Assembly: GCA_023313575.1 (NCBI GenBank)
Contig: JAJTTP010000001.1
Location: 1,674,001 to 1,738,000 of the forward strand
From: Eutypella sp. D-1
Taxonomy: Eukaryota > Ascomycota > Sordariomycetes > Xylariales > Diatrypaceae
Direction of reading: 5' to 3'
DNA length: 64,000 nucleotides
The translations under genes and the position numbers were made by a program. Of this stretch, positions 36,339-47,300 are shown in pieces (position 1 is the first letter of the stretch; every line of letters begins with the position of its first letter). The notes under the pieces were generated by a model that saw only the letters and a list, made by a program, of their open reading frames with translations, was not told the origin of the DNA and made no database searches.

Positions 36339-37898
36339 TCAATCGGTGCCGGAGTTTTCGAAGTGGTCGGACTTCGTGTCCCCCTTCTCGCCATGCACGA
36401 ACTCCTGGGGCATGCCCACGGGCCGGTTCTTGGCGAAGCGGACGGTGCTCCAGACGGACGGCGAGTCCTTGAACAGGAGGTCGATCTCCTCCAGGTTGCG
36501 GCCCATCGTCTCCGGGAAGAGGAAGTACACGGAGATCGGCACGCAGGCCGCGATCACGGCAAACACGATGTAGTACTGCCAGCCGATCGTCTCGAGGGCG
36601 ACGGGGGTGACCATCGCCACGACGAAGTTCCATAGCCAGTGGTTGGCCGTCGAGATGGACGACATGGCCATCCGCAACCGCAGGGGCGCGACCTCCGTGC
36701 AGTAGAGGAAGTTGGCACCGAGGAACCCGATCGGTACGAACATGTTGTACAGGTAGATGAAGCAGCCGGCGGTGATCTGGGCGCCGTAGTTGTCCTTGGG
36801 GAACGAGGTGGCGACAGCCAAGGCGATCATGCAGGCCGACATGCCGGCGCCGCTGAGAATGAAGACAAACCGGCGACCGAAGCGCTCGATACAGAAAAAG
36901 GCCAAGAACGACGACAGGAACTTCCAGGTCAGGGCGCCGCCGGAGAGTGCGCGCGCGTTCAGCGGGCCCATGTCCAGGTTCTTCTCAAACAGGATCGTCG
37001 CGTAGACGCTGATGAGGTTGCTGCCGGACATTTGCTGGTAGAACTGCAACAGGATGCAGAGGCCGAAGCGGTAAGCGAGCTTGTCATCGCCCATCTTCAG
37101 CAGGTCGGTCAACTTGGCGGCGTGCTTGCTTGTCTCCTCGAGCGAGATCTCGACGCCGTTGACCTCGGCCTGAACCTCGAAGGAGTCGGCGGCAAGGCCC
37201 CGATACGCGGCCAGGGCGGCTGCGGCCTCCTCTTTGCGGTTTTTGAGGATGAGCCATCGTGGCGACTCAGGGAAGAGGTAGGTCGAAGCCATGAGGACGA
37301 AAGAAAACAGGCAGGCAATGGCAATGGGTGGTCGCCACGTGGCAGGGCCCTCAGGGAGGGTGTAGAAGGCAAGGTTGATCCACGACTCGAGTACATAGCC
37401 AAGACAGATGAATAGGCCAGTGAGGACGACGTGCTTGCCGCGGTTGCTGGAGCCCGAGGTCTCACTCTGCCATACGGGGACGATGGAACTCAGCATGCCG
37501 ATTCCGGCGCCGATGATGATCCGCCCGACCATGAACTGGCCGAGGCTGTAGGATGTGCACTCGAGGATCTCGCCGACGAGGGTGAAGACGGAAGCGCCGA
37601 AGGTCACATGACGGCGACCAAACTTGTCGCCGGTCCAAGAGCATGAGAAGGATCCGAGGAGGGCACCGATGACGAAGATGGCCACGGTGAAGCCCTGTAG
37701 CGTTGATTTCCGCGACTTCTCTTCTCCTGTGGCGTGGACCGTGTCGATGGCTGGGAAGGTCTCTACCCAGTTCGCCTCGGTTATAAGGCCTCCGATTCCA
37801 GCCTGGTTGTATCCGAAGAGGATGAAGGCGGGCGCGACCACGAGAGCGATCTGAAGGCGGCTCAGGGCAGCGCCCGTAATCCCAAGTTTGAAACCCAT
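36339..37898 (-). CDS. MFS sugar transporter
   Basis: Single exon of 519 residues from ATG 37898; the reading frame extends upstream only through a non-ATG codon. It belongs to the sugar porter family of the major facilitator superfamily, twelve-helix proton symporters or facilitators in the plasma membrane. Signature blocks are seen in order: GYNQAGIGGLIT in helix 1, DKFGRRHVTF in loop 2-3, VGRIIIGAGIGMLSSIVPVW with the ETS motif after it, YLFPESPRWLI before the central loop (about residue 215), LQFYQQMSGSNLISVYA in helix 7, ERFGRRFVF in loop 8-9, and the C-terminal FPETMGRNLEEID. Most sugar porters have QQxxGxN in helix 7, matched here by QQMSGSN. Substrate cannot be read from sequence; hexose, disaccharide or quinate are possible. 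It has no transporter-linked enzyme next to it. Promoter would lie at 37900-38100. Confidence 0.93.
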   Translation of the reverse strand: MGFKLGITGAALSRLQIALVVAPAFILFGYNQAGIGGLITEANWVETFPAIDTVHATGEEKSRKSTLQGFTVAIFVIGALLGSFSCSWTGDKFGRRHVTFGASVFTLVGEILECTSYSLGQFMVGRIIIGAGIGMLSSIVPVWQSETSGSSNRGKHVVLTGLFICLGYVLESWINLAFYTLPEGPATWRPPIAIACLFSFVLMASTYLFPESPRWLILKNRKEEAAAALAAYRGLAADSFEVQAEVNGVEISLEETSKHAAKLTDLLKMGDDKLAYRFGLCILLQFYQQMSGSNLISVYATILFEKNLDMGPLNARALSGGALTWKFLSSFLAFFCIERFGRRFVFILSGAGMSACMIALAVATSFPKDNYGAQITAGCFIYLYNMFVPIGFLGANFLYCTEVAPLRLRMAMSSISTANHWLWNFVVAMVTPVALETIGWQYYIVFAVIAACVPISVYFLFPETMGRNLEEIDLLFKDSPSVWSTVRFAKNRPVGMPQEFVHGEKGDTKSDHFENSGTD

Positions 37899-40800
37899 TC
37901 TCGTGTATCGACTCAATCACGCACACACAAACACGCAACCACCAAAAGAACAATAATGGCGGAGGGCTTGATGGGGTGAGAAAGTGAGGAGGTAAAAGTT
38001 ACTGGAAATTTCGAGGGGAAGAGGTCTGCTTTATCTCCCGACGTGCAAGTTTTTTTTGCAAGCAGCCAGACGATCTCCTCGGCCCCTCCACCACCCCGTA
38101 TCCCAGCAAGACGCCCCAGGATCTCGCCTCTTCACCTCGTGACTTATGACGCGCATTTTGAGGAGCCCCAGAAGACCGTGGGGGGTGGTCCCACGCCGTC
38201 CCCGGGTAGGGTCTCACCCCAGAGATTTGCCATCTTCCCCTCGTTGAGCACGGGCTCTGCTCGTTCGAGACGAGGAACGTTGCAGGGACTTGAAGGGACT
38301 AGGTTATCCTTGAACCTCGTGCCGCGGGCGATGTGGTCCGGTCCATCGAAACCGAAATATTATCATTATGACTTCTGGGTCACGATAATGATCAGGATAA
38401 TGATGCCTCACTAGGTCCTTACTACTCATGTAATCACCCGGCCGTTTTTCGGCGGTGGGTGTCGTTACAATGGGTCGATGGCTCCGCATTTACGACGGAC
38501 AGTGAGCGCTAAGCGGTCCTCACGGGTATATCGGATTTGTGTATTCCTAGATGCGACATGATAGCGGTGGACCGATGGTAAATCACCGTCTTTTTCACTG
38601 GGAAAAAATCGTCGCTTCAGGCCCGTTTCTTAAGCTCTTGATCTGCCAGCGTTCGCCATGATCTGCTTTTGATATACATCGACGTCGTTCACGCACATAA
38701 GCTTTTTGGAGTAGCCAAGAGTCACTGACAAGCTCACCTAAGACATGCAGCCAAGGCGGCAACCAGTCTTGCCCAGTCCAAACCAGTTGAGGCTCTTCTT
38801 AGATATTTCGAGTTAGCACCGGTAGTTTCCACTGGACCCTCCTGGGCGCTCGATGTCATTGGTAGGTTCGTGAAAAACCATCGTCGGACCACCGTCGGTA
38901 GGCTCATGCAGTAGGTATTAGCGCCGGTATCTAGTTAAGGTCCTCAAACCTGCGATATAATAACGAGTAGCTAATCTATTACCTGATATATTCCAAGTTC
39001 GCCCCCCACGGAGACGGATGAAATCCTGTATATGGTCGTCTTGCGGACAGGCTAAACTTTCACCCTCCAACCCTTCCAAGTTATTACAAATATCCCCCAT
39101 TAATTTGTTCACCGTTTGCTAGCCAACTAACTAAGCCCGGATATTCGAACATGAAGCTATCTCCACCGGGAGCACAGTAGTTAGCCCTTGTTTTGTCGCC
39201 GGGACCTATTAGGGGAGGTAGCGCCGACGCTCACGTCGCTCATCCGGCTTGCTCAACCTGTGACCTCGCGAACCTTACTATTCGCTGCTTCGCACCTAAG
39301 TGCCCGCCTCCCCCTTTTTTGTATAAGTATAGGCCATGATCTACTCCCTCTATCCCCTCCGCATACGGCACTGAAGGCCCTGACGGTCAACTGCACCAAC
39401 GACCTTTCATTGCACTCCCGTACTTCATAGTCTTATAAAACGAAGGCTTTCCAAGGTTATCCCATATGTAGGAAACTACATAGAAGACCTAGGCTCAGGT
39501 ACATCGAGACGAACAGCTCGCCAACCAAATGATACCATTTCTACCTCTGTTCCATCGGATACCTCGTCCCGATGAATCAAAGTAATTAGTCGAACCCTCC
39601 ACTTATTCTCCACTCTATTCCATGTTTCCACGATGAATAGGTAATAGCGGCAATGGTCTGTCTATATCTGTAGGATAAAGATGCGACGTAATATTTATAT
39701 TCTCAGTTACTCGCAAGTCTCTCTATAATCTTCGAGCCCTAACCTCTGAAGAAAGCTATTTCGTCAGTCTCAGCGCAGTTTACAACAAGTGGTATAGACT
39801 GCAGTCCTAGTAAAACTCTGATCACAGACTGATACGGCCATTCCAAATATACATAGCTGCCACTCTCGCATAGTGCATCGATGAATCACAATCGTTGGTC
39901 GAGGAAGAACTCGACATCATCTACTGAATAAATTATCGTCGATAGAACAGTCACTTCTGAATAGAGAGAGGAGCCTTGGTGATGCAAACCACTCATTCCA
40001 AAAGACACTGTTTATGATATGTGTTATCGCCCAGGTTGCGTGATAGATAGGGATTGCCCAGACTTTTCAGTCCTTGGCAATCTCCCCAAATAGGGGGGAG
40101 GCCTTTACGAATATATATAAAGGGTATAGCTGACTCCCATCTTAGATAATCTCTTTTTAGTTAACCAACGATCGATCCGAAAATTATTCCTTGTACACCT
40201 TCTGTTATGTAAAATCAAGACCCATTATGGTGACGGCTTCGTTGCACTTGGCTACATAAAGTGACGGTAGTGAACGAAACAGGTCTTATGAACTTAAAAG
40301 TAGGAGGTTCAAACTCCTTGGAGCTTCAATGGTACTTTAATACACCGACGTATCTCTAATCGCTCCGAGTATAGAGTTCGTACAGACAGGTTTTGCTGCT
40401 TCTTATGGCACGCCTTACATAGGTATAGAAATCTATGCCAGAAAGAAATCCATCTTTTGTGATTACCACCTATCACCGGCACTTTGATAGCGCGAACCGC
40501 ATGTAACACGGCAGAATAGATGTCCAAGGGTGTCATGCAGAGGTGGCCGGGCCAATACATATCAGTTCAGGCCAGCGCCGCACCAGATTTGAAAATATTC
40601 CATATTCTTTTTGCCATGGAGACTTGCGACCCCGGTAAGAATAGTGAAGGTGGCCAAGACGGAAGCAGAGCAGGTCACAAAGAGGCCTGGCGCGAGTAGG
40701 CCGGTGCGTGACAACAAGAAAGCCCGTCACTCTCAAGCCCTGCGCAGGAGGCAGAGACACCCACTGAGGCACTGAGAGCAAGGCGTTCTTCTTTGTGTGC

Positions 40801-41043
40801 GCAGGCGACGATCACAACGCCAGGCGCGATGAATACACACAACACAATGGCCGCTCCCACAGGCATCAATGGACGGAGACAAAGATGGAACACGATAATA
40901 AAGGAAACACGATGACTTTTTGTCCTCAAGCCGCATGATGTATTCCTTAGGGGCTCGCCTATGCTAGTTTATAGATATGCTGCTGTCATGGCCGGCTACT
41001 GCCATCATCCTCTGTTCGAGACCAAGACCTCGAAGACCACAGT
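37899..41043. other. Gene-poor intergenic stretch, 3.1 kb
   Basis: The left part is the transporter promoter. From about 39400 to 40500 the DNA becomes AT-richer, with many stops in all frames. AGGAG-TTCAAA-CTCCT like pairing near 40305-40321 resembles a tRNA T-arm but no rest of a tRNA is present. No gene seen. Confidence 0.5.
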
Positions 41044-41499
41044 ATGAACGCGAAAAAGAGACCTGGAACATCACTATCACCATCACTGGGATCCACCCCA
41101 TCGTCGAGTAGGCCCGGGAGCACCCGAACCACCGATCCGGAACCACGGACCGCCGATCTTCTCAGCGTAGGAGGGAAGCCGATAGAGGGAGCAGGCCGGC
41201 CGGGGGTTCTAGAACCCAAGGGAATGGAAAGGGAAAGCAAGCAAGACGAGGAGCAAGTGTGGGCGGCGTACGGGGCCCTGGCGCCGGCGGGGAGGCTCGT
41301 GTACGCGCGGACGATGGAGCGCGCGGCGCGCTGCGACTGGGACGCCGCCGTCGCCAGCTACGCGGCCGACATGGCGTGTCTGGCGGGGCGGCCCCCCGGT
41401 TCCGAGCGCGTCGGCCGTCTGCGCTCGACCGCCCCCGACATCCTGCGCTTCCAGGCCTGCCTCCTTGGGTTCCTCGCGGAGGCCAAGTTCCTGGGATAG
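41044..41499 (+). CDS. Small hypothetical protein, GC3-rich
   Basis: A 151-codon single-exon frame from an ATG with A at -3. I do not recognise it. The first ~65 residues are Ser/Pro/Thr-rich and probably disordered. From about residue 68 it turns into an Ala/Arg-rich, apparently helical segment (VWAAYGALAPAGRLVYARTM, then WDAAVASYAADMACLAG and FQACLLGFLAEAKFLG at the end). Codons in the second half nearly all end in G or C, as in the GH47 and helicase genes and unlike the surrounding DNA; this is the main reason to believe it. An antisense frame (41535-41209) shares the GC bias as a shadow. No signal peptide or membrane helix. It could be a lineage-specific gene or the last exon of a larger one. 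Confidence 0.5.
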   Translation: MNAKKRPGTSLSPSLGSTPSSSRPGSTRTTDPEPRTADLLSVGGKPIEGAGRPGVLEPKGMERESKQDEEQVWAAYGALAPAGRLVYARTMERAARCDWDAAVASYAADMACLAGRPPGSERVGRLRSTAPDILRFQACLLGFLAEAKFLG

Positions 41500-42925
41500 G
41501 CAAAGTAGGGCGCGTCGGAGACCGGGCGAGGGCATTTATATATATATAAAGCAGACTGCCCGCATTGAAGGGGCCGGCATGTTAAACGCTGCCTCGTCGA
41601 TCAGGGAGAGGGGGGCCATACGCACGCCAGTGGTAAATAGACTACGGTCGATGTAAATATTCGTACATGTACCTCCCTATATTGTACTTAATCAATATAA
41701 TTGCATGCCTATTCCTTATAAGGACCCGGCCTACGTATTAGTCGGTAGCAGTGTCGTTTATTAGCTACAGACAAGTCCCCAGAAAGCGAGGAGCCAAGCG
41801 TATACAATACATAGTAACCCCCACATGCTCGAACGGCGCTGACGTATCCCTGAGGTCCAGGGACTCGTGCGTGCTGCGTGCCTCTAGACACCATCGAACT
41901 ACGCATATCGGAGGCTGTTCATAATGGGTTCATATATTGCATGCCGTTTCCCTCACCAACCCGCCTTGTCCCATCCCATCGATCACCACTAAGTTGATTC
42001 AGCCGAGGCCACGTTGTGCTGCGGAGTCGCCATGTCTTATTGATGTGTAAAGACACGACACAGGCTGCGCACTCAGCGTAGAAATCACATCCATACCGCA
42101 TTACTAGACTCGGAGGGAAACGCCGAACGCTAGGTGAGAAGCGAAGAAAAAGAAGTTGTTTCGAAACAACTTATAAGAAGCGAAGAGAAGAGATTTAAAA
42201 GCCATACACACATCGCATGTCTCGCACGCTGCGGCCATTTCCAAAAACGTATGGGGCTCAGCCAGCCAGCCAGTATCATCTGTTATGACAGAAGAAGATA
42301 AGAGAAGAAGGAAAAAGATAGCGAATTGATACCACGTATGGAGGTAGATAGGAGAAAGACATATCCAGCCAACGCCTCCGACAGGGGCCCAAAAGCCACA
42401 CCGTTTGCGCCCATGCAGGCTACATAGGGAAGTCGTGGGTAAAACGTTTCAGCGAGGTTCATTGATCTTTGCCGAGATTGTCGTCAGGGGTTTTTCGTTG
42501 AGCGAGCAAAACAACGGCTGTATCCAAAAAAGCAAGAATAACGACGGCTTCCCTCCTCCCTAGCTTACTTATCCCGGACGTAGCCGCTTTCCATGCACAC
42601 ACAAAACACACGAGTACACACAAACGCATCCACACATCGCAAGTTTCCCCGGCTGGTTGCACGGTGCCGTCCTCCAAGAACAAAGTAGACGCACCAACTC
42701 CCTCCACCCCCTACCGCCCCATTCGCTAGCCGACAATTATACACAATAAGATTAAGGACGTGCCAAGCCGTCGTCTCGGTTGAATGGCACACCGGAATAA
42801 TATGAGGGACACATCGAGGCGGGCGGCTGGTCTCAGGAGGCATCGTTCGTAGGTAAACGCAGTATCAGGAACAATTAAAAAAAAAAGAGGCGTAAGGCTG
42901 AAGGCGAAATGTCCTTGCAGAGACC
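41500..42925. other. Intergenic with palindrome
   Basis: No coding character. Contains a perfect 20-base palindrome at 42153-42172 between two direct copies of AGAAGCGAAGA, and CAGCCAGCCAGCCAG at about 42260. The right end is the 3' region of the SUN gene. Confidence 0.55.
42137..42186. repeat. 20-bp palindrome flanked by 11-bp direct repeats
   Basis: AAGTTGTTTC followed directly by its reverse complement GAAACAACTT at 42153-42172, flanked by AGAAGCGAAGA at 42137-42147 and again at 42176-42186. Confidence 0.85.
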
Positions 42926-44306
42926 TTAGTTTGAGAATTCGATTATGGCAGTACCGCCTGGGTTGATACCGGTCTGTTAAATCTAGTTAGCCACCGAATC
43001 GCAACGATGAGAAAGCCTCTCGAAAACTTACAGTGCAGCCGTCGTTGGAGACGCTGTACTGGCCACCCTTCAACTCGCACTCCTCCGTAACATCGCCCGT
43101 GATCTTGATGTTGAACTTCAAATTCGCGCTGCTCGTGGGCTTGTTGGGGAAGACGGAAAGGTAGGTGATGCCGTCGTCAGACTCGCCGGTGCCGATGATG
43201 GTAGGGGCCCAGTTGCCGCACTCGTCGGGGTTCTCTTTGCACTTCCAGTCACAGCCCACATCGACAGGAACGCCTGGCTGGTTGACGTAGTATTGCAGAG
43301 TCGTGGCCTTGTTGTTCCACACGTAGTAGTTGGAAGACTTGACGTTGGCTAGGTCGAAAGTGCCACCGGGTGTAGCATCAAGCGGGACGACCATGTTCTC
43401 AGTTCCGGGGTACAGGGTTCGGCATACGGGAACGTTCTGGTTCATCTTGTTCTTGATCTTAATGTTCCCAATTCCCTTCTCGCAAAGCTTCTTGTGCGAA
43501 GGCCGACTCAGCTCCAGGACGCCATCCTCGTTGCAGTACAGTCCACCGACGGACTGGCCGGTGCTACCCTGAGCCTCGGGCCACTGGGTCTGGACGTAGC
43601 CAGCAGGACACGAGTAACCACAGAATTGACCACTCTCGCAAGACTGGCCACTAATGGCGGTCTCGATATAGCTGATGGAGGCCATGCCCCACTTGTAGTT
43701 AGGGACCTTCTGAATACCGCTCCAGCCGCCCAAACCCATCCATTCCGTGGCAAGCGCACCGTATTTCGAGGGGAACGTCTTGCAAGAAATCTCCTTGTCC
43801 GGGAAGTCGGCATCGAGACCCGTAGCGCCGCCGAGCGAGCCACCACTGCTGCCACCACCACTACCACCACTGGGAGAGGCAGCGTACGAAGTAGGCGCGG
43901 GCGGCGGGGCCGAAGTAGGCTCAGCAGAAGACGAAGGGGGCGGAGGAGGGGGAGGAGGGGCGGAAGAAGAAGTTTCGGCCTGCTGCAAGAAAATACCACC
44001 ATCCTGAGACGAGGTGGTGGGCTCCGGAGGTGGGGGCGGAGGCGGAGGAGTGAAGGACGGGGTAGACTCGCCCACGACGACATAAAGACCCTTGTCCAAA
44101 CCAGCCTGTGCCTCGTCGGGGGTCACATCCTCGTTATCCAGCACGTACTTGGTGACGTAGGCAGGGACATAAGTGACAGCAGTCGCGGTATCGCGCTTCT
44201 CAACTGGTGAACCATCCCGCTTCGCATGGAGGCGCTGGTGGCCGTGATGAGGTTGGGCAGTCGCGAAAGTCGCCGCGACGGCGAGATGCAGAATAGAAGC
44301 CCTCAT
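42926..44306 (-). CDS. SUN-family cell-wall protein (GH132-like)
   Basis: Two exons, 44306-43032 and 42973-42926, joined by a 58-base intron (GTAAGT ... TTAACAG, phase 0), give 440 residues. A signal peptide (MRASILHLAVAATFATAQ) is followed by a dibasic KR-containing pro-like segment, a spacer with two runs of eight prolines separated by Ser/Thr, a Gly/Ser linker, and then the SUN domain: FPDKEISCKTFPSKYGAL, WMGLGGWSGIQ, SGQFCGYSCPAGYVQTQWP, GLYCNEDGVLELS, and later GCDWKCKENPDECGNWAP with paired cysteines. Yeast relatives (Sim1, Uth1, Nca3, Sun4) and Aspergillus SunA are secreted wall proteins that help septum splitting and glucan remodelling. The last exon is tiny (15 codons and the stop) and gives the tail TGINPGGTAIIEF; retaining the intron would replace it by a different short tail. 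Confidence 0.9.
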
Positions 44307-47300
44307 ATTAGACGAATATTTAGATTAAAGGCCCTAGAATATTCGGATTGATCTGGTATCTAGTAAATTAATATTTTAAGTTTTGTGTAGGCCCTGTGAT
44401 AGAATGCCATTAGCGAACTGCATAATCAACCGTGTGCGTGTGAAAGCGGCATTGATAGAACTAAGAGCGCCGTCTTGTCCCGACAGTAGAGACAAAAGGA
44501 ACACAACAGGATATAAGCATCCCAAGGGCCGCCGCGAGTACTTTGAACAATAAGATTGAGATGGTCCAGACAGGCCAGGCCGTCTTTGTATTCCCGAAGA
44601 GGCTCTATAGGGCTTTCCTTATAGAGGCTTAGAGGCAAGATGTGATCCGTGTGACCCTGCCTGCCATCTTGTGTAATGTAATGATCCGTATATGATCCGT
44701 ATTCTCTTCTTACCTTCAGATATCCTTCGTCCTACTTCATCGACTGAACGAGTGTGGGTATGTGTCCGGGTTTCCAAAAAAGAACGTGGTAGAGAGCCGA
44801 ACACTCTCAGTTGGAGGAGGAAACGTCGACGACGCTATGAATAATGTTGAAAGGAGTAACGAACGTAAGGGAGGCAAGCAATGCAAGCAATGCAAGTAAG
44901 TAAGTAATTTAGGTAAAGGGGGGGAGGAGGGGAGCGCAAAGTGAAAAAAGGGATCGAAGAGAAACGCCCGGCGGAGGACAGACAATGTCGCCGCCCACTG
45001 CATACACTAGTAAGGGGCCGGGGGAACCCAAGGGGGGGGGAGGAGGGGGGACGGAACAGGATGACAGGGTAAACAGGCCAGACAGGCCAGACAGGAGATT
45101 AAACGATGCAGATGGGGGAAAGCCCTGGAGCTGAACCAAATCCCCCATCGTTATAACCTGGCAGCAGCCTGGTAACCAAAACTTACCACCTGCAGGGTTT
45201 GCCCCCAGCCCAGGCTCGATGGTGTTCGGTTGGCAGGTCGGTCGGTAGGCCTGCCGGACTTGGCTGGTCTGGTTCTCCTACTTGCTCCTCCTGCTCCCTG
45301 CTCCCCCCCAGTTCACCCCCGGCCTCTCCTTTAACGCTACTTGCTAGTGTCTGAAACTAATGCAGGTACGGAGTGCCTCGATTGGTGCGCCGCGCTTGTT
45401 CTAGGTGGATCTATTTCCTATTCCGGCAATATAGTAGGGTTGTAGCAGCAGTTACATCCATACCTGAGTATAGTATGTAGGTGGTATTACATGCCTATGG
45501 ACCTAGGTAGCAGTCACTACTTATCTTAGTAGTTGACCCAAATAATACCTGGGAAGGCAGTAATTAAACTTGCCAACTCGGGAATCTCAAGGAGATAATG
45601 ATAAGTGCCGATGGCTTTAAGCCTGAATGAAGTTCACAATAGATAATCCATACCTACTACTCAGTCAGTCAATCAATGAGCGACTATAAGGATGGGGTGT
45701 TTTGACAGGTATCAGAGGTCAAAATAGAAATGTGTCTACTATCGCAGTAGGTTGTGTTGGCAAGTGGGAATGTTTGGAGACAACTAACAGAAAAGGGATG
45801 GAAACAGCTCAGAATGGACTTGGTCCACCTGGGCATTCTCGTCAACCGGACAGTAACCAGACACGGCATACCTTCTCTTGTTATTAATTTCTTTTCTATC
45901 ATGTGTAGTCATTTTCCTAGCCATAGTCTGTGTCTAATTATCGCTATATATGAGGTGGTTACGTCGTCTCCTACGTGTTACACCTACCCACTATGTAGGG
46001 CAGATAGAGAAAAGCCCTCATTTGCTCTCAATTCACTCATTCATAGTCGTCACCAGGCATTGAACATCATCAACCATTGATGAACTACTACTTATTACTA
46101 TGTAGTAGTCAACAGGTCGAGAATGCCGCATAATCACAAGGTGGGCCGTGTTGCGCGTCTATTTGCATCCCTACTGGTACGATAATGGCGCGTTGATATT
46201 TCGGGCCATTTCCCCAGGAGGAATGTCGCCGTTCATGATTGGCCCCCCCTCAGGCCAGAATAATATTCTGGATTCGGAAACGGCACCCACACGCAATCGT
46301 GGCTGACAACTCGATTAAGTTACCAAATCTATAATTACATAGTAGTTATCTCGTCCCATTTGCCGCGCGCCCACCTAACTGTGACCCGTGCCTTTGCTAG
46401 GATATACAGATATATGGACATATTATATATTGGCAGACCGGGCCACATCTGGGCGCCAAGCCGTATATAACTACCACATATACATATATTTAGTATCTAA
46501 GCTGCATCTGTCAGGTACCAAGCCGCTATCATGAGCAAATATTCCATGATGGGGGTTCGAAACCCCCCCAGGCTGGATGTGAAGCGAATGTGAAGAGAGG
46601 TTCGTCCACTTGATGATTTTCCCGCAAGCCGGTGCCGATCATCCACTGGATAATTTCCCGTGTGGACGCGGAGTGAATTGGAAATAGTTGGGAAATATCA
46701 AATAGAAGCTCAAGACTAAAAAATTAGTCCAAGTTGACATTGGAGATCAGATCGACCAACTACCATGTTCCATGCATATCACCCGAGCTGAGTATACTAT
46801 GTATGTACATTTACATAGAACCACTAAGGCAGGCTTACAGCGAAGATCTCATGATCGCCCACGGTTCTGTCGCACATGCCACTAATGGCACGTGCTACGT
46901 TTCTTGGCTTCTTACTACCGCATCAAGCGCGTGTGTAGTCGGTGGGGAGTGTTGCAAGGGGGCCAGAATAGACGAGGGAGCGGGTGGGCTCGCTACGCTA
47001 CAATACAAAACACCAGATCCGCATCTCGCACTGCACCAATTGCCCAGGCCTTGTCTGATCGCTTGGAAAACAAGTTTGAAACATACAAGATCACGCCTCA
47101 TCGTCTCACATAACCATAGCCCATGTGGTCATGGCGCTGCCCGCGAAAACGAGAATGAAGAACAAAATGGTAGGAAAACTTGGAAACGTCGCAGAACTTT
47201 CCATCTGATCCCAAGGAAAAATCAGCGCCCCCTCGTACGAGAGACGCATGCAGCCCGTGACCGACGTTGTCTAACGGTTGGCAACGCACATACATATGAG

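Noticed and set aside
36639..37415. 258-codon plus-strand frame across the sugar transporter
   Set aside because: Antisense shadow of the transporter; no domain in this frame.
40266..40335. tRNA-like sequence with a T-arm (AGGAG TTCAAA-type loop CTCCT)
   Set aside because: No acceptor stem pairing, no D-arm and no anticodon stem of proper length could be fitted.
46550..46575. GGGGGTTCGAAACCCCC resembling a tRNA T-arm
   Set aside because: It is a simple palindrome; the rest of a tRNA is missing on both strands.
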